A stretch of 64,000 nucleotides of DNA from Orenia metallireducens. GTDB taxonomy: Bacteria; Bacillota; Halanaerobiia; Halobacteroidales; Halobacteroidaceae. A model generated the notes under the pieces. It did not search any database, had not been told where the DNA came from, and saw only the letters and a program-made list of their open reading frames with translations. Made by a program: the position numbers and the translations under genes. Below are positions 34,825 to 43,992 of this stretch, piece after piece. The stretch lies in contig NZ_LWDV01000008.1 of the NCBI RefSeq assembly GCF_001693735.1, positions 350,357-414,356 of the forward strand, written 5' to 3'. The stretch's first letter is position 1, and each line of letters begins with the position of its first letter.

Positions 34825-35499
34825 CTAAGATTGCTGAAGTTTTTCCTTTAGCCGTTCTAATATTTCATTACCTCGATTATCTTTAGAATTCTCTACTTCT
34901 TCTATTAGATTCTCTTCTTGTTCATATTCTCTAATAACTTCCAGTCTTTTTTCTTCAAATTCCTGCTGTTCTGCTAACTTACTTAAATAACTATTCTTTA
35001 ATTCTAAGTTATTTCTACTTATATCAGTCAGGTCTGCTGTAAGTGATTTAACTTTGTTTAGTTTATTAGTTACTTTTATCTGATTTAATTTGTGTTCCAT
35101 TTTTGAGACATTTTTCTTAGCTTCATCAATATTCTTTTTAAGAAGATTGAAGGCTTCTGTTATATTTTTCAGCTCTGTTTCTTCCAATTTTAATCTATCT
35201 TCTAGGTCTGCAATCTTTTCAGATATTTTTAAGGCTGATTCTTCTTCATTAGTGTTTAAATAATTTATTGCTCTCTTTTCATATTGATTAATCTTTATCT
35301 GAGTTTTTTCTACTCTATCTTCCATAATCTTTTTATTTGCACCAATATTATAAAGCTCCTTGATAGTTTTAGCTATCTCTACTTTGGCATCTCTAATCTC
35401 CTGTGATGCTATTTCAATACCGTAATTTTGATCTAATTTATCCTCGATATCAGCTACCCTTTTTTTGGAAAGACTTAAGATTTTACTTAATATTCCCAT
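34825..35499 (-). CDS. PspA/IM30-family coiled-coil protein
   Basis: 224 residues, almost entirely helical with heptad patterns and many Glu/Lys; matches the phage-shock-protein-A fold (starts with the typical amphipathic MGILSKILSLSKKRV, no membrane segment). PspA proteins oligomerise on stressed membranes. The start is adjacent to the stop of the YiaAB-type gene upstream, so both are one transcript and may act together on the envelope. Confidence 0.78.
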   Translation of the reverse strand: MGILSKILSLSKKRVADIEDKLDQNYGIEIASQEIRDAKVEIAKTIKELYNIGANKKIMEDRVEKTQIKINQYEKRAINYLNTNEEESALKISEKIADLEDRLKLEETELKNITEAFNLLKKNIDEAKKNVSKMEHKLNQIKVTNKLNKVKSLTADLTDISRNNLELKNSYLSKLAEQQEFEEKRLEVIREYEQEENLIEEVENSKDNRGNEILERLKEKLQQS

Positions 35500-35775
35500 T
35501 TATTCATCACCATAATCTTTCAAGATTTTATTTGTTTTTGCCTCCTCAATCTTGTTGATGATCTTTTTTGCTTCTGCCTCGTCTCTGATTGTTTTGGATA
35601 GTACTACAGTAGTAGTGAACATATAAAGTGTTGAGATGATAAAATATCCCTTAGTTACTAGTGTAACTTCTAATAGATAAACACTGATTCCTACTGAGAT
35701 AACAGCCAGTGCAAAATTTAATTTTGCAAATACTGACCAATATCTTGGTGTACTATCAACATATGGTTTTTCCAT
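35500..35775 (-). CDS. YiaAB two-helix membrane protein
   Basis: 91 residues with two membrane helices (~18-38 and ~45-62). The pattern WSVFAKLNFALAVISVGISV then VTKGYFIISTLY ... VVLSKTIRDEAEA fits the YiaA/YiaB domain. AAAGGAGGATTT precedes the ATG. Co-transcribed with the PspA-like gene that begins right at its stop; a membrane partner for it is a reasonable guess. Confidence 0.75.
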   Translation of the reverse strand: MEKPYVDSTPRYWSVFAKLNFALAVISVGISVYLLEVTLVTKGYFIISTLYMFTTTVVLSKTIRDEAEAKKIINKIEEAKTNKILKDYGDE

Positions 35776-36093
35776 CTTTAAATCCTCCTTTAACTAACGT
35801 CTATTTTCCAATTATAAAAATTATTGGAACCCCATGTTGATTATTTTACATAATAATGTTTAAAAAATCAATAAATTTCTTGAGAGTTTATATAATAATA
35901 CCTTCTAGAATCATGAACCTATGTTAGAGTATATTATTAGAGTGATTTTTATATGTATAGAAAAGAAAATGACAAAAGTAAATACCATTTTTTAAAGAAT
36001 AAGAATAAGTATACAAAAAGCAAATTGAATCATACTAATTAATAAGAATTGATAGATAATAAAAATCTATACAATAAAAGGAGTGTGAAAAGT
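35776..36093. other. Divergent intergenic region
   Basis: 318 bases between the YiaAB/PspA pair and tepA, AT-rich, must carry two promoters. No ORF or RNA element recognised. Confidence 0.45.
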
Positions 36094-36990
36094 TTGGGTA
36101 AAATAATAACTGACCAAGGAACACCTCAACCTAAAATTCCTGCTGGAATACCAAAAATACAACCTGACCTGCCACAAAAGGCACCAAATAAATCTGGGAA
36201 AGTCAAGAATCAGATGCAAGCCTTAAAACAATTTGGGCAAAATAATATGCCTCCTAAGGTAAGAAGTGATATTCATACCTTAACTATTGTAGGACAAATT
36301 GAAGGTCATGCTGTATTATCACCTAAGAACAAGACGACTAAGTATGAACATTTAATTCCTCAATTGGTGGCAATTGAAGAATCTAAAGAAGTTAAAGGTC
36401 TATTGGTAATCTTAAACACTGTAGGTGGAGATATTGAGGCTGGACTAGCTATATCTGAAATGTTATCTAGTATGTCTAAACCTGTAGTATCTTTAGTATT
36501 AGGAGGAGGACATAGTATTGGGGTGCCAATTGCAGCAGCAGCAGATTATTCATTTATTGCTGAGAGTGCAACGATGATTGTTCATCCAATCCGTTTGACA
36601 GGGATGGTGATTGGAGTACCTCAAACTTATGATTATCTAGATAAGATGCAAGAGAGAATTATAAGATTTGTGGCTAATCATTCTAATATCAGTCAAGAGC
36701 GCTTTAAAGAGTTAATGTTTGAGACTGGAGAATTGGTACGAGATGTAGGTACAGTTTTAGTGGGTGATCAGGCTGTTAAAGAAGGGATTATCAATGAGAT
36801 GGGTGGTTTAGGTCATGCTATGCAGAAATTACGTGCTTTAATTAATGAAAGATTCCCAGAAGAGCAAGAGAATGATTGTGAATGTAGTTCTGAAGAAATA
36901 GCTGAAGGTAATTGTGGTTGTTACTCTTCACAAGCAGAATTTCAACCTAGACAGAGTGTTATTGAAGCATTAGAAGGGGATGATGACTAA
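36094..36990 (+). CDS. tepA: ClpP-like serine protease, TepA family
   Basis: Translocation-enhancing protein of the ClpP/crotonase fold. [23 protein letters not shown], the nucleophile Ser in [14 protein letters not shown] and the His in [13 protein letters not shown] start at the TTG (36094) 8 bases after AGGAGTG; upstream in-frame starts lack spacing. A Cys-rich acidic tail ([19 protein letters not shown]) follows the fold, unusual for the family. Stop overlaps the ylzJ ATG by one base. Confidence 0.88.
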   Translation: MGKIITDQGTPQPKIPAGIPKIQPDLPQKAPNKSGKVKNQMQALKQFGQNNMPPKVRSDIHTLTIVGQIEGHAVLSPKNKTTKYEHLIPQLVAIEESKEVKGLLVILNTVGGDIEAGLAISEMLSSMSKPVVSLVLGGGHSIGVPIAAAADYSFIAESATMIVHPIRLTGMVIGVPQTYDYLDKMQERIIRFVANHSNISQERFKELMFETGELVRDVGTVLVGDQAVKEGIINEMGGLGHAMQKLRALINERFPEEQENDCECSSEEIAEGNCGCYSSQAEFQPRQSVIEALEGDDD

Positions 36991-37211
36991 TGCATTACTC
37001 AATTTTTGTAGATGGCTTATGGCTTGATGAAGATAGTGAAGAGATAGCAGAGACTGTGGAATTGGATTATAATGGAGTCACTATGGAGGTTAAGGTTACA
37101 GATATTAATGCAGGTGAGATAGTTAGAGTTATTAGCTCAAATCCCAATGATTATCTAATATCACAGTATCAACCAGGCACTAAAATCGAATTTCGTCCGA
37201 CCTTTGGTTAA
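36990..37211 (+). CDS. ylzJ: YlzJ-like protein
   Basis: 73-residue protein; starts on the last base of the tepA stop (translational coupling), as in B. subtilis tepA-ylzJ. Blocks such as YLISQYQPGTKIEF match the family. Function unknown; probably a small cytoplasmic partner of TepA. Confidence 0.8.
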   Translation: MHYSIFVDGLWLDEDSEEIAETVELDYNGVTMEVKVTDINAGEIVRVISSNPNDYLISQYQPGTKIEFRPTFG

Positions 37212-37332
37212 GATAAAAATATATAATATATCTTTTAGTAAATCTTTAAACTGTTTCTATTTATAAAAGATAAGGAAGAATAGTTCAAATTCTCCCTTAT
37301 CTTTTATTTAGTATTAAATTATATGGTTATAT

Positions 37333-37473
37333 ATAATGCGGCACTTTTTAAATTCAAACCTCACCCTAAGCCTCTTCTTATCTAAGAGAGGAAATCAATG
37401 TTGTTTTTAATTTTGTCTCCTACTCTTAACAGAAGGGATTGGGGGATGAGATACGGAAATATCGGAATATCTA
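37333..37473. repeat. MITE-like palindromic element, copy 3 (degenerate)
   Basis: Begins ATAATGCGGCACTTTTTAAATTCAAACCTCACCC; the other end, GGGGATGAGATACGGAAATATCGGAATAT, is degenerate. About 140 bp. The remaining gap to 37621 has no gene. Confidence 0.65.
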
Positions 37474-37621
37474 TCTGTTGTACTATTAAATTTGGAAGGA
37501 GGGGAGTTTAAGAAGAGTTGAGGAATAAAAGGCTAAAAAGAAGAGATAATAGACTATAGAGAGTGGATTTAATTTTAAACACAATAAACAGTCTTTAAAT
37601 AATAGAAGAAGTGGTGATAGG

Positions 37622-37849
37622 ATGATTTATGGTATAACTTTAGTTCTGCTTATAATAATCTATTTAGAGATTAATAAAATGGTTGAAGAAGGAGAGAAAA
37701 GAGAATTAAAGGTCTATCTAATCATAATGACTATAGCAGTTCTTTATAGTTATGGAACTATATTGGAGTGGAAGTTGCCTAGACCCGGAAGTATAATCAG
37801 AAAAATATATGAACCTATTTCAAATAACATCTTTATACAAGAAAAATAG
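37622..37849 (+). CDS. Small two-helix membrane protein, unknown
   Basis: 75 residues: an N-terminal hydrophobic helix (MIYGITLVLLIIIYLE), a charged loop (KMVEEGEKRELK) and a second helix (LIIMTIAVLYSYGTIL), then PRPGSIIRKIYEPISN. Resembles the short membrane proteins found beside spore-germination genes of clostridia, but I cannot name it. Comes first in a region ending with a GerAB permease. Confidence 0.5.
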   Translation: MIYGITLVLLIIIYLEINKMVEEGEKRELKVYLIIMTIAVLYSYGTILEWKLPRPGSIIRKIYEPISNNIFIQEK

Positions 37850-37962
37850 AAGTAGCTTAGCTAAGTAGAATCATACATAGGAGGCTAAGAATTTATAGAA
37901 ATTAAGATGATTTGTGAATATTTTTAGACGAAAATTTCAAGATTTAAGTTCCAAGAACCTAT

Positions 37963-39033
37963 TTAGTTATTTACAAAGTTATTATAGAATTTTGCAATAA
38001 AAGCACCATATTTAACCTTGAAAAAAGGGTTATTGTAAATAAATTGTTTAATACCTGGAAGTTTTAAAAATGATAATAATCTATCTAAATCCTTGTTAGA
38101 AAAGCTATTAAATAGCTTTCTAAATTCATGGATTTTTAGCATCTCTTTAGAAATAGGTTCTACTAATTTATTATAGTCAAGGTTATTGATGATAGCTTGA
38201 GCTGCTAATATACCACTTTCAATAGCTTTAATCTGCCCAAAGCCTACTAAACTATCGGTAAATCCTGCTGAATTTCCTATAAAATAAATATTATCTAATT
38301 GATGGGTAGAGACAAGACCACATTCAAAGCTAGCATCTCTAGTTTCAATAATTCTATAATCCAAATTCTCTTTATATAAGAAATTCTCCCAATAATAGTC
38401 TATTTCATGGAAAGTGATACGATTGACTACAAGGTTTAAAATTGCTTCCTTTGGATTTATAGGAATGATATACCCAAATCCATCTTTAGCATATTCTCTA
38501 TTTAACCACATGGAGATAGATTGGGTATTAAAATTTCCTACAATTGTAGTGGATCTAATCTGTGCTGAAAAGAGATTTGTCCATAAATTCAAATCTTTAA
38601 CTATTAGATTACTTCCTGTAGCTACTATAATATAGTCAAACTGATCTTTTATATCATTAAGATCAACGAAACTATTAAACTGAATAGGAAGAGCAACTTG
38701 AGAGAAGAGCTGATTTGCAAGGGAGCCTTCTGTTCTCATCCTATTTATGATATATCCCAGATCTCCCTTGATAACTGCTTTGTTTTTTGGACTATGCATA
38801 ATAATCTTTTTTAAGTGAAAGGTTGGAGATATATTTAGACCATAGTTGTTTTTAAGATAGTCAAAAGGGTCTGATATAAAGTGGTTAAAGATATGAAGAG
38901 TTGCAGAGGTAAATAAGACAGGATTTCCTATATGTGACTTTTTCTCAAAAATAACAGGAGTAATATTATGCTTTTTAAATTCAAAGGCAGCAGCTAGCCC
39001 AGAGATACCAGCACCAATAATTGCAACCTTCAT
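37963..39033 (-). CDS. FAD-dependent oxidoreductase, paralogue A
   Basis: 356 residues. GxGxxG dinucleotide motif in VAIIGAGISGLAAAFEF at the N-terminus, an Rx-type FAD domain, FDYIIVATGSN in the middle and FIGNSAGFTDSLVGFGQIKA near the C-terminus, as in geranylgeranyl-reductase/NAD(P)-binding flavoproteins. It shares its layout with 40185 (for example both have WLxxxYxKDGxxYxxP and FxGxxAG). Substrate unknown. Transcribed away from the small helical genes. Confidence 0.75.
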   Translation of the reverse strand: MKVAIIGAGISGLAAAFEFKKHNITPVIFEKKSHIGNPVLFTSATLHIFNHFISDPFDYLKNNYGLNISPTFHLKKIIMHSPKNKAVIKGDLGYIINRMRTEGSLANQLFSQVALPIQFNSFVDLNDIKDQFDYIIVATGSNLIVKDLNLWTNLFSAQIRSTTIVGNFNTQSISMWLNREYAKDGFGYIIPINPKEAILNLVVNRITFHEIDYYWENFLYKENLDYRIIETRDASFECGLVSTHQLDNIYFIGNSAGFTDSLVGFGQIKAIESGILAAQAIINNLDYNKLVEPISKEMLKIHEFRKLFNSFSNKDLDRLLSFLKLPGIKQFIYNNPFFKVKYGAFIAKFYNNFVNN

Positions 39034-39131
39034 GTTAACACCATCCTTTTTTAAAAGCTGTATAAGAATAATATTTACATATCTGAGGGAAAATATTTAT
39101 TAAGTAAACTAAAAAATTCAGAGGTGAGATT

Positions 39132-39338
39132 ATGCAAAAGATTTCTCAGGAATATGTCTTAGCTATCTTCTTTAAGAAAGCATTAAATAAAGAGAAGTTA
39201 CTTATAGAGAAATACAAAGAGTACTATCCAAATTTTAAGAATGAAGATTTAAAAGAAATGTTAAAGGAGTTTGCTCAAAGTTCTCAAAAACATGTAAGTA
39301 TTATGAAGGATAAGATGATTAAGCTAGGTATCAAGTAA
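39132..39338 (+). CDS. Small helical protein, unknown (half-ferritin-like)
   Basis: 68 residues, predicted as two long amphipathic helices (EYVLAIFFKKALNKEKLLIEKYKEYY and LKEMLKEFAQSSQKHVSIMKDKM). The Glu and His placement recalls a two-helix half of a ferritin-like or CotF-type bundle. AGAGGTGAG precedes the ATG. The next gene starts 17 bases later and encodes another two-helix protein. Confidence 0.55.
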   Translation: MQKISQEYVLAIFFKKALNKEKLLIEKYKEYYPNFKNEDLKEMLKEFAQSSQKHVSIMKDKMIKLGIK

Positions 39339-39355
39339 AATGTGAGGTGATTTTA

Positions 39356-39583
39356 GTGAAAGAAGTTGATATGTTAAAAGATTTACTTCAATATAGAATC
39401 AATAATCAAATATTTTATAATAGAAATATCATTGATATTAGAAATCCAGAGGTAAGAGCAGTTCTTACCCAATTAAGAGATGATGAGATGAGATCTATTG
39501 TAAAACTACAAGAGAAGATAGAGAAGATAGAAGCACCTTCAGGGATTATTTCAAAAGTTTTTCCTAAACACAGTAATTTTTAA
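39356..39583 (+). CDS. Small helical protein, unknown (possible partner of 39132)
   Basis: 75 residues from the GTG behind GAGGTGATT. Two helices (MLKDLLQYRINNQIFYNRNII; VRAVLTQLRDDEMRSIVKLQ) with a short tail APSGIISKVFPKH. With the 39132 product it could build a four-helix bundle. No family recognised with certainty. Confidence 0.5.
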   Translation: MKEVDMLKDLLQYRINNQIFYNRNIIDIRNPEVRAVLTQLRDDEMRSIVKLQEKIEKIEAPSGIISKVFPKHSNF

Positions 39584-39642
39584 GGTTTATTCTATTATGG
39601 ATTATAATTTTTATTTTTGTTTGTTAGTTGGAGGGATATTAT

Positions 39643-40092
39643 ATGGAGTGGGTTATTATCTTTGTTGCAAGTTGGTTGTTATTCTTTCTACTTGTTGACT
39701 GGAAAGAGCTAAAAACTAATCTTTGGTGTGGTATAGTGGCAGTTGCCTTACAATTAGCTATAGATACTCAGGCAATGAACCATGGCTGGTATAAAATTAA
39801 CCGTGGGGTCTTATGGGTATTTGGTTCCTCAGCCTTCTTTGTTATGGGTCCAGTACTAGTCATTGGGATTTTCATGGCTCAGTTTCACCCTACAAAACGA
39901 TGGATGAGAGTGATAAATGTGATTGTGCTTAGTAGTTTTTACTCTATTTTTGAGCTTTTAGTTCTTGCAAGGAAAGTTCTTGTATATATAGATTGGCATT
40001 ATACCGAAAGTTTAATAATAAATACTTGTGCAATGGCTATTTTGAGTTGGTTTACTATTGTTGTACTAGATAAAAAAGGAGAGTCTAGTTGA
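39643..40092 (+). CDS. CBO0543 family membrane protein
   Basis: 149 residues, four to five membrane helices. LVDWKELKTNLWCGIVAVAL, LAIDTQAMNHGWY, FFVMGPVLVIGIFMAQFHP and YIDWHYTESLIINTCAM correspond to the CBO0543 family pattern as I know it from spore-forming Firmicutes. Start chosen at the ATG after GGAGGGATATT. Its stop overlaps the next ATG (TGATG). Confidence 0.72.
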   Translation: MEWVIIFVASWLLFFLLVDWKELKTNLWCGIVAVALQLAIDTQAMNHGWYKINRGVLWVFGSSAFFVMGPVLVIGIFMAQFHPTKRWMRVINVIVLSSFYSIFELLVLARKVLVYIDWHYTESLIINTCAMAILSWFTIVVLDKKGESS

Positions 40093-40181
40093 TGAATTTA
40101 ATTCTCTATAGCTTTTTAATTATTATAGTAGGGATATTTGTATTGATGTGGTTTAAAATATTAGACAAATTTGGAGGATAA
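40092..40181 (+). CDS. 29-residue single-helix membrane peptide
   Basis: ATG overlaps the stop of the CBO0543 gene, TAA lies within the Shine-Dalgarno of the next gene (GGAGGATAA). The product is one hydrophobic helix (LILYSFLIIIVGIFVLMWF) plus KILDKFGG. The gap-free coupling on both sides argues for a real gene. Possibly a small subunit of the neighbouring membrane protein. Confidence 0.5.
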   Translation: MNLILYSFLIIIVGIFVLMWFKILDKFGG

Positions 40182-40184
40182 AAG

Positions 40185-41285
40185 ATGAAGGTTGCTATTA
40201 TTGGAGCAGGTAAAGCAGGACTTGCTTGTGCCCATGAGTTAGAACGACATGGTATAAAGCCTGTAATTTATGAAAGGAAGGGTTATATTGGAGAACAGTG
40301 GGCCCATGTTATTGTAAGCATGGAAATAATGGATCGTCCCATAAAAAATCCTATGGCCTATTTGAATAATAATTTTGATATAAAGATTAAGCCTTTAAAT
40401 ACCCTTAATAAAGTAGTTCATATAGCACCACACAAGACAACAACTATAAAAGGTAATTTAGGGTATCTTTATAAATCTGATCAAGATAAAGATTCTCTAA
40501 ACTATCAGTTATATTCACAATTAAATAATACTAAGGTAGTATTTAATGAAATAGGGGATTATGAACTTCTTTCTAAAGAGTATGACTATGTTGTTATAAG
40601 CACAGGAAACCCTATTTATACAAAAGAGTTAGGTTGCTGGCAGGAATTAGTGAATTCTTATGTAAGAGGAGCGACAGTTATAGGGGATTTTGATCCAAAT
40701 ACTTTAATTGTATGGTTGGATAAAGATTACTGTAAAGATGGTTATGCATATTTGACCCCTTTTAATGACAAAAAGGCTTCTTTAACACATATAATTACAG
40801 ATGTTAATGAGAAGGAGGCTGATCATTATTGGGAAGCATTTTTATTTAGAGAGAATATAAAGTATAAGATAGTTGAGGAGTATAAATTGAAGCATAATTT
40901 GGGGATAGCCTATCCTAGAACTTATAAAAATATGATTTTTGCTGGTGCTGCAGCAGGTGGCATAGACCCTTTTTTAGGTTTTGGAATGCTAAATGCTATA
41001 AGAATGGGAGTGGCAGCTGCTAGAACTATTGTTAAGGGGTATAGTTATGAGAAGCAGATAAAACATATTATTAAAAAGAACTTTGAATTGAAAAAATTTA
41101 GAGAAGCCTATAATAAGTTGGATAATAAAGAATTAGATAACCTTATTTCTATGATTGGTTTACCAGGGATTAAGCACTTAACTTATTATAGTCCTCTTAA
41201 TGTTACTAAAACAGGGGCAGTTGCTATAAAGTTAATGGAAAAGTTGAAGTCGATAAATAATAAAAATAGTATTGAAGATGGTTAA
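40185..41285 (+). CDS. FAD-dependent oxidoreductase, paralogue B
   Basis: 366 residues, N-terminal VAIIGAGKAGLACAHEL (FAD binding), DYVVISTGNPIY, and C-terminal MIFAGAAAGGIDPFLGFGM. Paralogue of 37963; both share the DKDYCKDGYAYLTP-like central block and the closing LPGIKHLTYYSPL-like segment. GGAGGATAAAAG precedes the ATG. Co-transcribed with the CBO0543 protein and the microprotein, so it may work at the membrane. Confidence 0.77.
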   Translation: MKVAIIGAGKAGLACAHELERHGIKPVIYERKGYIGEQWAHVIVSMEIMDRPIKNPMAYLNNNFDIKIKPLNTLNKVVHIAPHKTTTIKGNLGYLYKSDQDKDSLNYQLYSQLNNTKVVFNEIGDYELLSKEYDYVVISTGNPIYTKELGCWQELVNSYVRGATVIGDFDPNTLIVWLDKDYCKDGYAYLTPFNDKKASLTHIITDVNEKEADHYWEAFLFRENIKYKIVEEYKLKHNLGIAYPRTYKNMIFAGAAAGGIDPFLGFGMLNAIRMGVAAARTIVKGYSYEKQIKHIIKKNFELKKFREAYNKLDNKELDNLISMIGLPGIKHLTYYSPLNVTKTGAVAIKLMEKLKSINNKNSIEDG

Positions 41286-41740
41286 GATACTATTCGCTTT
41301 TCCAAATATCTATAAAATAGATATATCCATAGATAATTAACCATATAGGTTAAAGGAGACCAAGGAATCATTCTCCATCCTGTAAATACAACTGTCTTGG
41401 TTAATAAACTTAAATATTCAAAGATGAGCATTGCTATAATCCATAGACCTGTATAAATTAATACAGGTCTTGTTTTTTTGGGAAGGAAAAGGGTATAAAT
41501 GATATTTAATATAGGATAAACTAAAATTCCTGCTAAAAGAGTATATAGTATAGATTCTTTATCTTTAATATAATAATAAAGATCTAAATATTCTCCTAAG
41601 AGTACTTCATAGAGAAGAGAATAAGCTATAGTGGTAATACCAATGATTAGATGTTTTAGTTTAATAGTTTTAAAATACATACAAACACCTAAAATTGTCC
41701 ATAGTACAACAATAGAACCATAAAAAAAACTATATTCCAT
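41282..41740 (-). CDS. CBO0543-like membrane protein
   Basis: 152 residues with about five membrane helices; aromatic-rich end TGWRMIPWSPLTYMVNYLWIYLFYRYLEK. Similar in layout to the CBO0543 protein at 39643 though divergent. Start overlaps the GerAB permease stop by one base, so they are co-transcribed. It ends against the oxidoreductase gene, overlapping by 4 bases. Confidence 0.62.
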   Translation of the reverse strand: MEYSFFYGSIVVLWTILGVCMYFKTIKLKHLIIGITTIAYSLLYEVLLGEYLDLYYYIKDKESILYTLLAGILVYPILNIIYTLFLPKKTRPVLIYTGLWIIAMLIFEYLSLLTKTVVFTGWRMIPWSPLTYMVNYLWIYLFYRYLEKRIVS

Positions 41741-42861
41741 TAATCATTCACCTCATCTCTCTTATGTTTATTCTTTATTATAGATACCAAAAGTAGTATA
41801 GTTGGAATTACAATTGCTATTGTAGAGATATAAAAGGGATAGATATAATGGATAAAGTCAAGAAGTTCTGTTTGATTTTTAGCAATAATAATTGAAAAAC
41901 AGATAATTAAGATGCCTACTGGACTAATCATAGGTTTATATGTTTTTAAAGATAACAGTTGAGCTAGACCTAATACAGCAGCATAATAATAAATAGCAAT
42001 ATTAATAAAGATTCCTGCAAGCCAGATTAGCATGATAAGGGCATCGATATGTTCTATATATTTACCAAAGCTGATTAATCGAACATATCCCAAAGCAGGA
42101 AATATCATATGTTCTGTCAAAGGACCAAAAATAGCAATAAGCAGTACCCCAACCATTAAACCATTTCCCAACATAATTGTTGCTATAGAGATATTTCTGT
42201 GTAGTTTTTCTTTCTTTCTTATAAAAGGAATCAGTTGAAGAAGTACAATTGATTTTAGGAGCCATGTTTGAATTAATAAAGCACCTCTTAAAGGAGGAAC
42301 TATACCTTCAGATAATATTGGTAGAAAATAACTAAAATTCATTTTAGGTATATTAAGAAGACCAATAAATACTAGAGTTAACATACCTAGAGGTAAAAGC
42401 ATATTATTTAATCGTGCAATAACCTCTAAACCTCCATAGAGACTATAGGCTGCTAGTATTATAATAAGAATATTAAAGATAGAGGTCTCGATATTGAAGA
42501 AGAGACCTAGGATTTCTTGCAACTCTCTTGCTGTTATAACAGTATTAAAAAAGAAGAAATATATGTACATAAAGCCAACTATTTTACCTAAGGGTTTTCC
42601 TAAGATATCGCAAGCATATTGGACTATGGTTTTATCAGAGTGCTTAAGTCCTAATACTAAAAAGAAGTTAATAAATATTAATCCACTAATAGTTCCTACA
42701 ATCACAGAAATCCAAGAATCCTGCTGTGCTTGTTGAGCTACAAAGGAAGGAAGTAAGACATCGGCTGTAGCTATAACAAGGGTAATAATAAGTAATGTAA
42801 TTTGAAGGTTAGATACTCGTCCTTTTTCCTGTAACTGCTTAAAGTCTAGTACTTTATCCAT
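41740..42861 (-). CDS. Endospore germination permease, GerAB family
   Basis: APC-superfamily membrane protein of about ten helices that senses germinants in the spore inner membrane. The family start ISNLQITLLIITLVIATADVLLPSFVA-like segment and FFNTVITARELQEILGLFF are present. 373 residues from the ATG behind GAAAGG (an upstream ATG gives seven more residues). No GerAA or GerAC is next to it; instead it is coupled to a CBO0543-like protein, which is not the standard gerA operon. Confidence 0.85.
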   Translation of the reverse strand: MDKVLDFKQLQEKGRVSNLQITLLIITLVIATADVLLPSFVAQQAQQDSWISVIVGTISGLIFINFFLVLGLKHSDKTIVQYACDILGKPLGKIVGFMYIYFFFFNTVITARELQEILGLFFNIETSIFNILIIILAAYSLYGGLEVIARLNNMLLPLGMLTLVFIGLLNIPKMNFSYFLPILSEGIVPPLRGALLIQTWLLKSIVLLQLIPFIRKKEKLHRNISIATIMLGNGLMVGVLLIAIFGPLTEHMIFPALGYVRLISFGKYIEHIDALIMLIWLAGIFINIAIYYYAAVLGLAQLLSLKTYKPMISPVGILIICFSIIIAKNQTELLDFIHYIYPFYISTIAIVIPTILLLVSIIKNKHKRDEVND

Positions 42862-43053
42862 AATACAACCTTTCTGATTCATATTAGTTCAAAATTTAGT
42901 ATTACCTTATCTGCAATGGAGTATTCAAAGATAATATCAAAATTTTTGTCTTAAGTTAATTTACTGTCTTTGCTATTTAATCTATGTTATAATATAAGAT
43001 TGAAATGTATATTAATTTAGAAAGGAGTGATAAAAGGAGGAGAGCAAGTATCA

Positions 43054-43992
43054 ATGGTAATTATCCTGATTGGAAAGCTGGTTTTGGGCTTAGCTTTATT
43101 TCTGTTAGGGATGGAAGGAGTTAAAGATGGCTTTTATAAAGCTTCAGGACAGAGATTAGAGTATCTTTTAAAGACTCTTACTAATAATATTATTAGTAGT
43201 ATCTTAACAGGTATTATGGTTACTATGATTATCCAAAGTAGCAGTGCTACTACAGTGATTATTATCAGTCTAGTCAATGCCAACTTATTAACCCTTGAGC
43301 AAGCCTTTGGAGTGATTATGGGTGCTAATATTGGAACTACTGTGACTGTACAATTGATTTCTTTTAGGTTAGAAGAGTACTTATGGGTTATTATAACTTT
43401 AGGAATAATATTTTATTTGTTCTATTATTTGAAAAAAAATAGAAGACTAATGTACATAGGAAGGGGATTGCTTGGTTTTAGTATCCTATTTATTGGATTA
43501 GAGATTTTAAGTAATATGATAGTTAATATACAGGACTTGGATATATTTATTAAGACTATGACTTATCTAGGAGCAAGGCCTTTATTGGGTATTTTGATAG
43601 GTGTTATTGTTACAGCTATTATTCAAAGTAGTAGTGCCTTAACAGGAATTGTTGTAGTTTTGGCTAAAGCGGGGATGGTTGACTTGGCTTTAGCTATAAC
43701 TTTGGCATTAGGTAGTAATATAGGAACATGTATCACTGCCTTTATAGCAGCTATAGGAAGCTCTAAGGTGGCTAAACAGACGGCATGGGCACATATCCTA
43801 TTCAATATCTTTGGAGTAATTGCTGTTCTACCGATATTATCACTTTTTATAGAGGTTATCTCTTTGACCAGTGAAGAGTTGGCAAGGCAGATTGCTAATG
43901 CACATACAGTGTTTAATCTATTCAACACTTTGATTGTCTTACCATTTAGAGGGATATTTATCAAGTTTATCAGAACAGTAAGTAGTGGATAG
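43054..43992 (+). CDS. Na/Pi cotransporter family protein
   Basis: Sodium-phosphate symporter of the NptA/PhoU-linked family. The duplicated signature is clear: IIQSSSATTVIIISLVN with GVIMGANIGTT, then IIQSSSALTGIVVVLAK with LALGSNIGTC. About eight helices in 312 residues; a C-terminal PhoU domain is absent. The ATG at 43054 matches the family start; a GTG at 43027 is in frame. Confidence 0.88.
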   Translation: MVIILIGKLVLGLALFLLGMEGVKDGFYKASGQRLEYLLKTLTNNIISSILTGIMVTMIIQSSSATTVIIISLVNANLLTLEQAFGVIMGANIGTTVTVQLISFRLEEYLWVIITLGIIFYLFYYLKKNRRLMYIGRGLLGFSILFIGLEILSNMIVNIQDLDIFIKTMTYLGARPLLGILIGVIVTAIIQSSSALTGIVVVLAKAGMVDLALAITLALGSNIGTCITAFIAAIGSSKVAKQTAWAHILFNIFGVIAVLPILSLFIEVISLTSEELARQIANAHTVFNLFNTLIVLPFRGIFIKFIRTVSSG

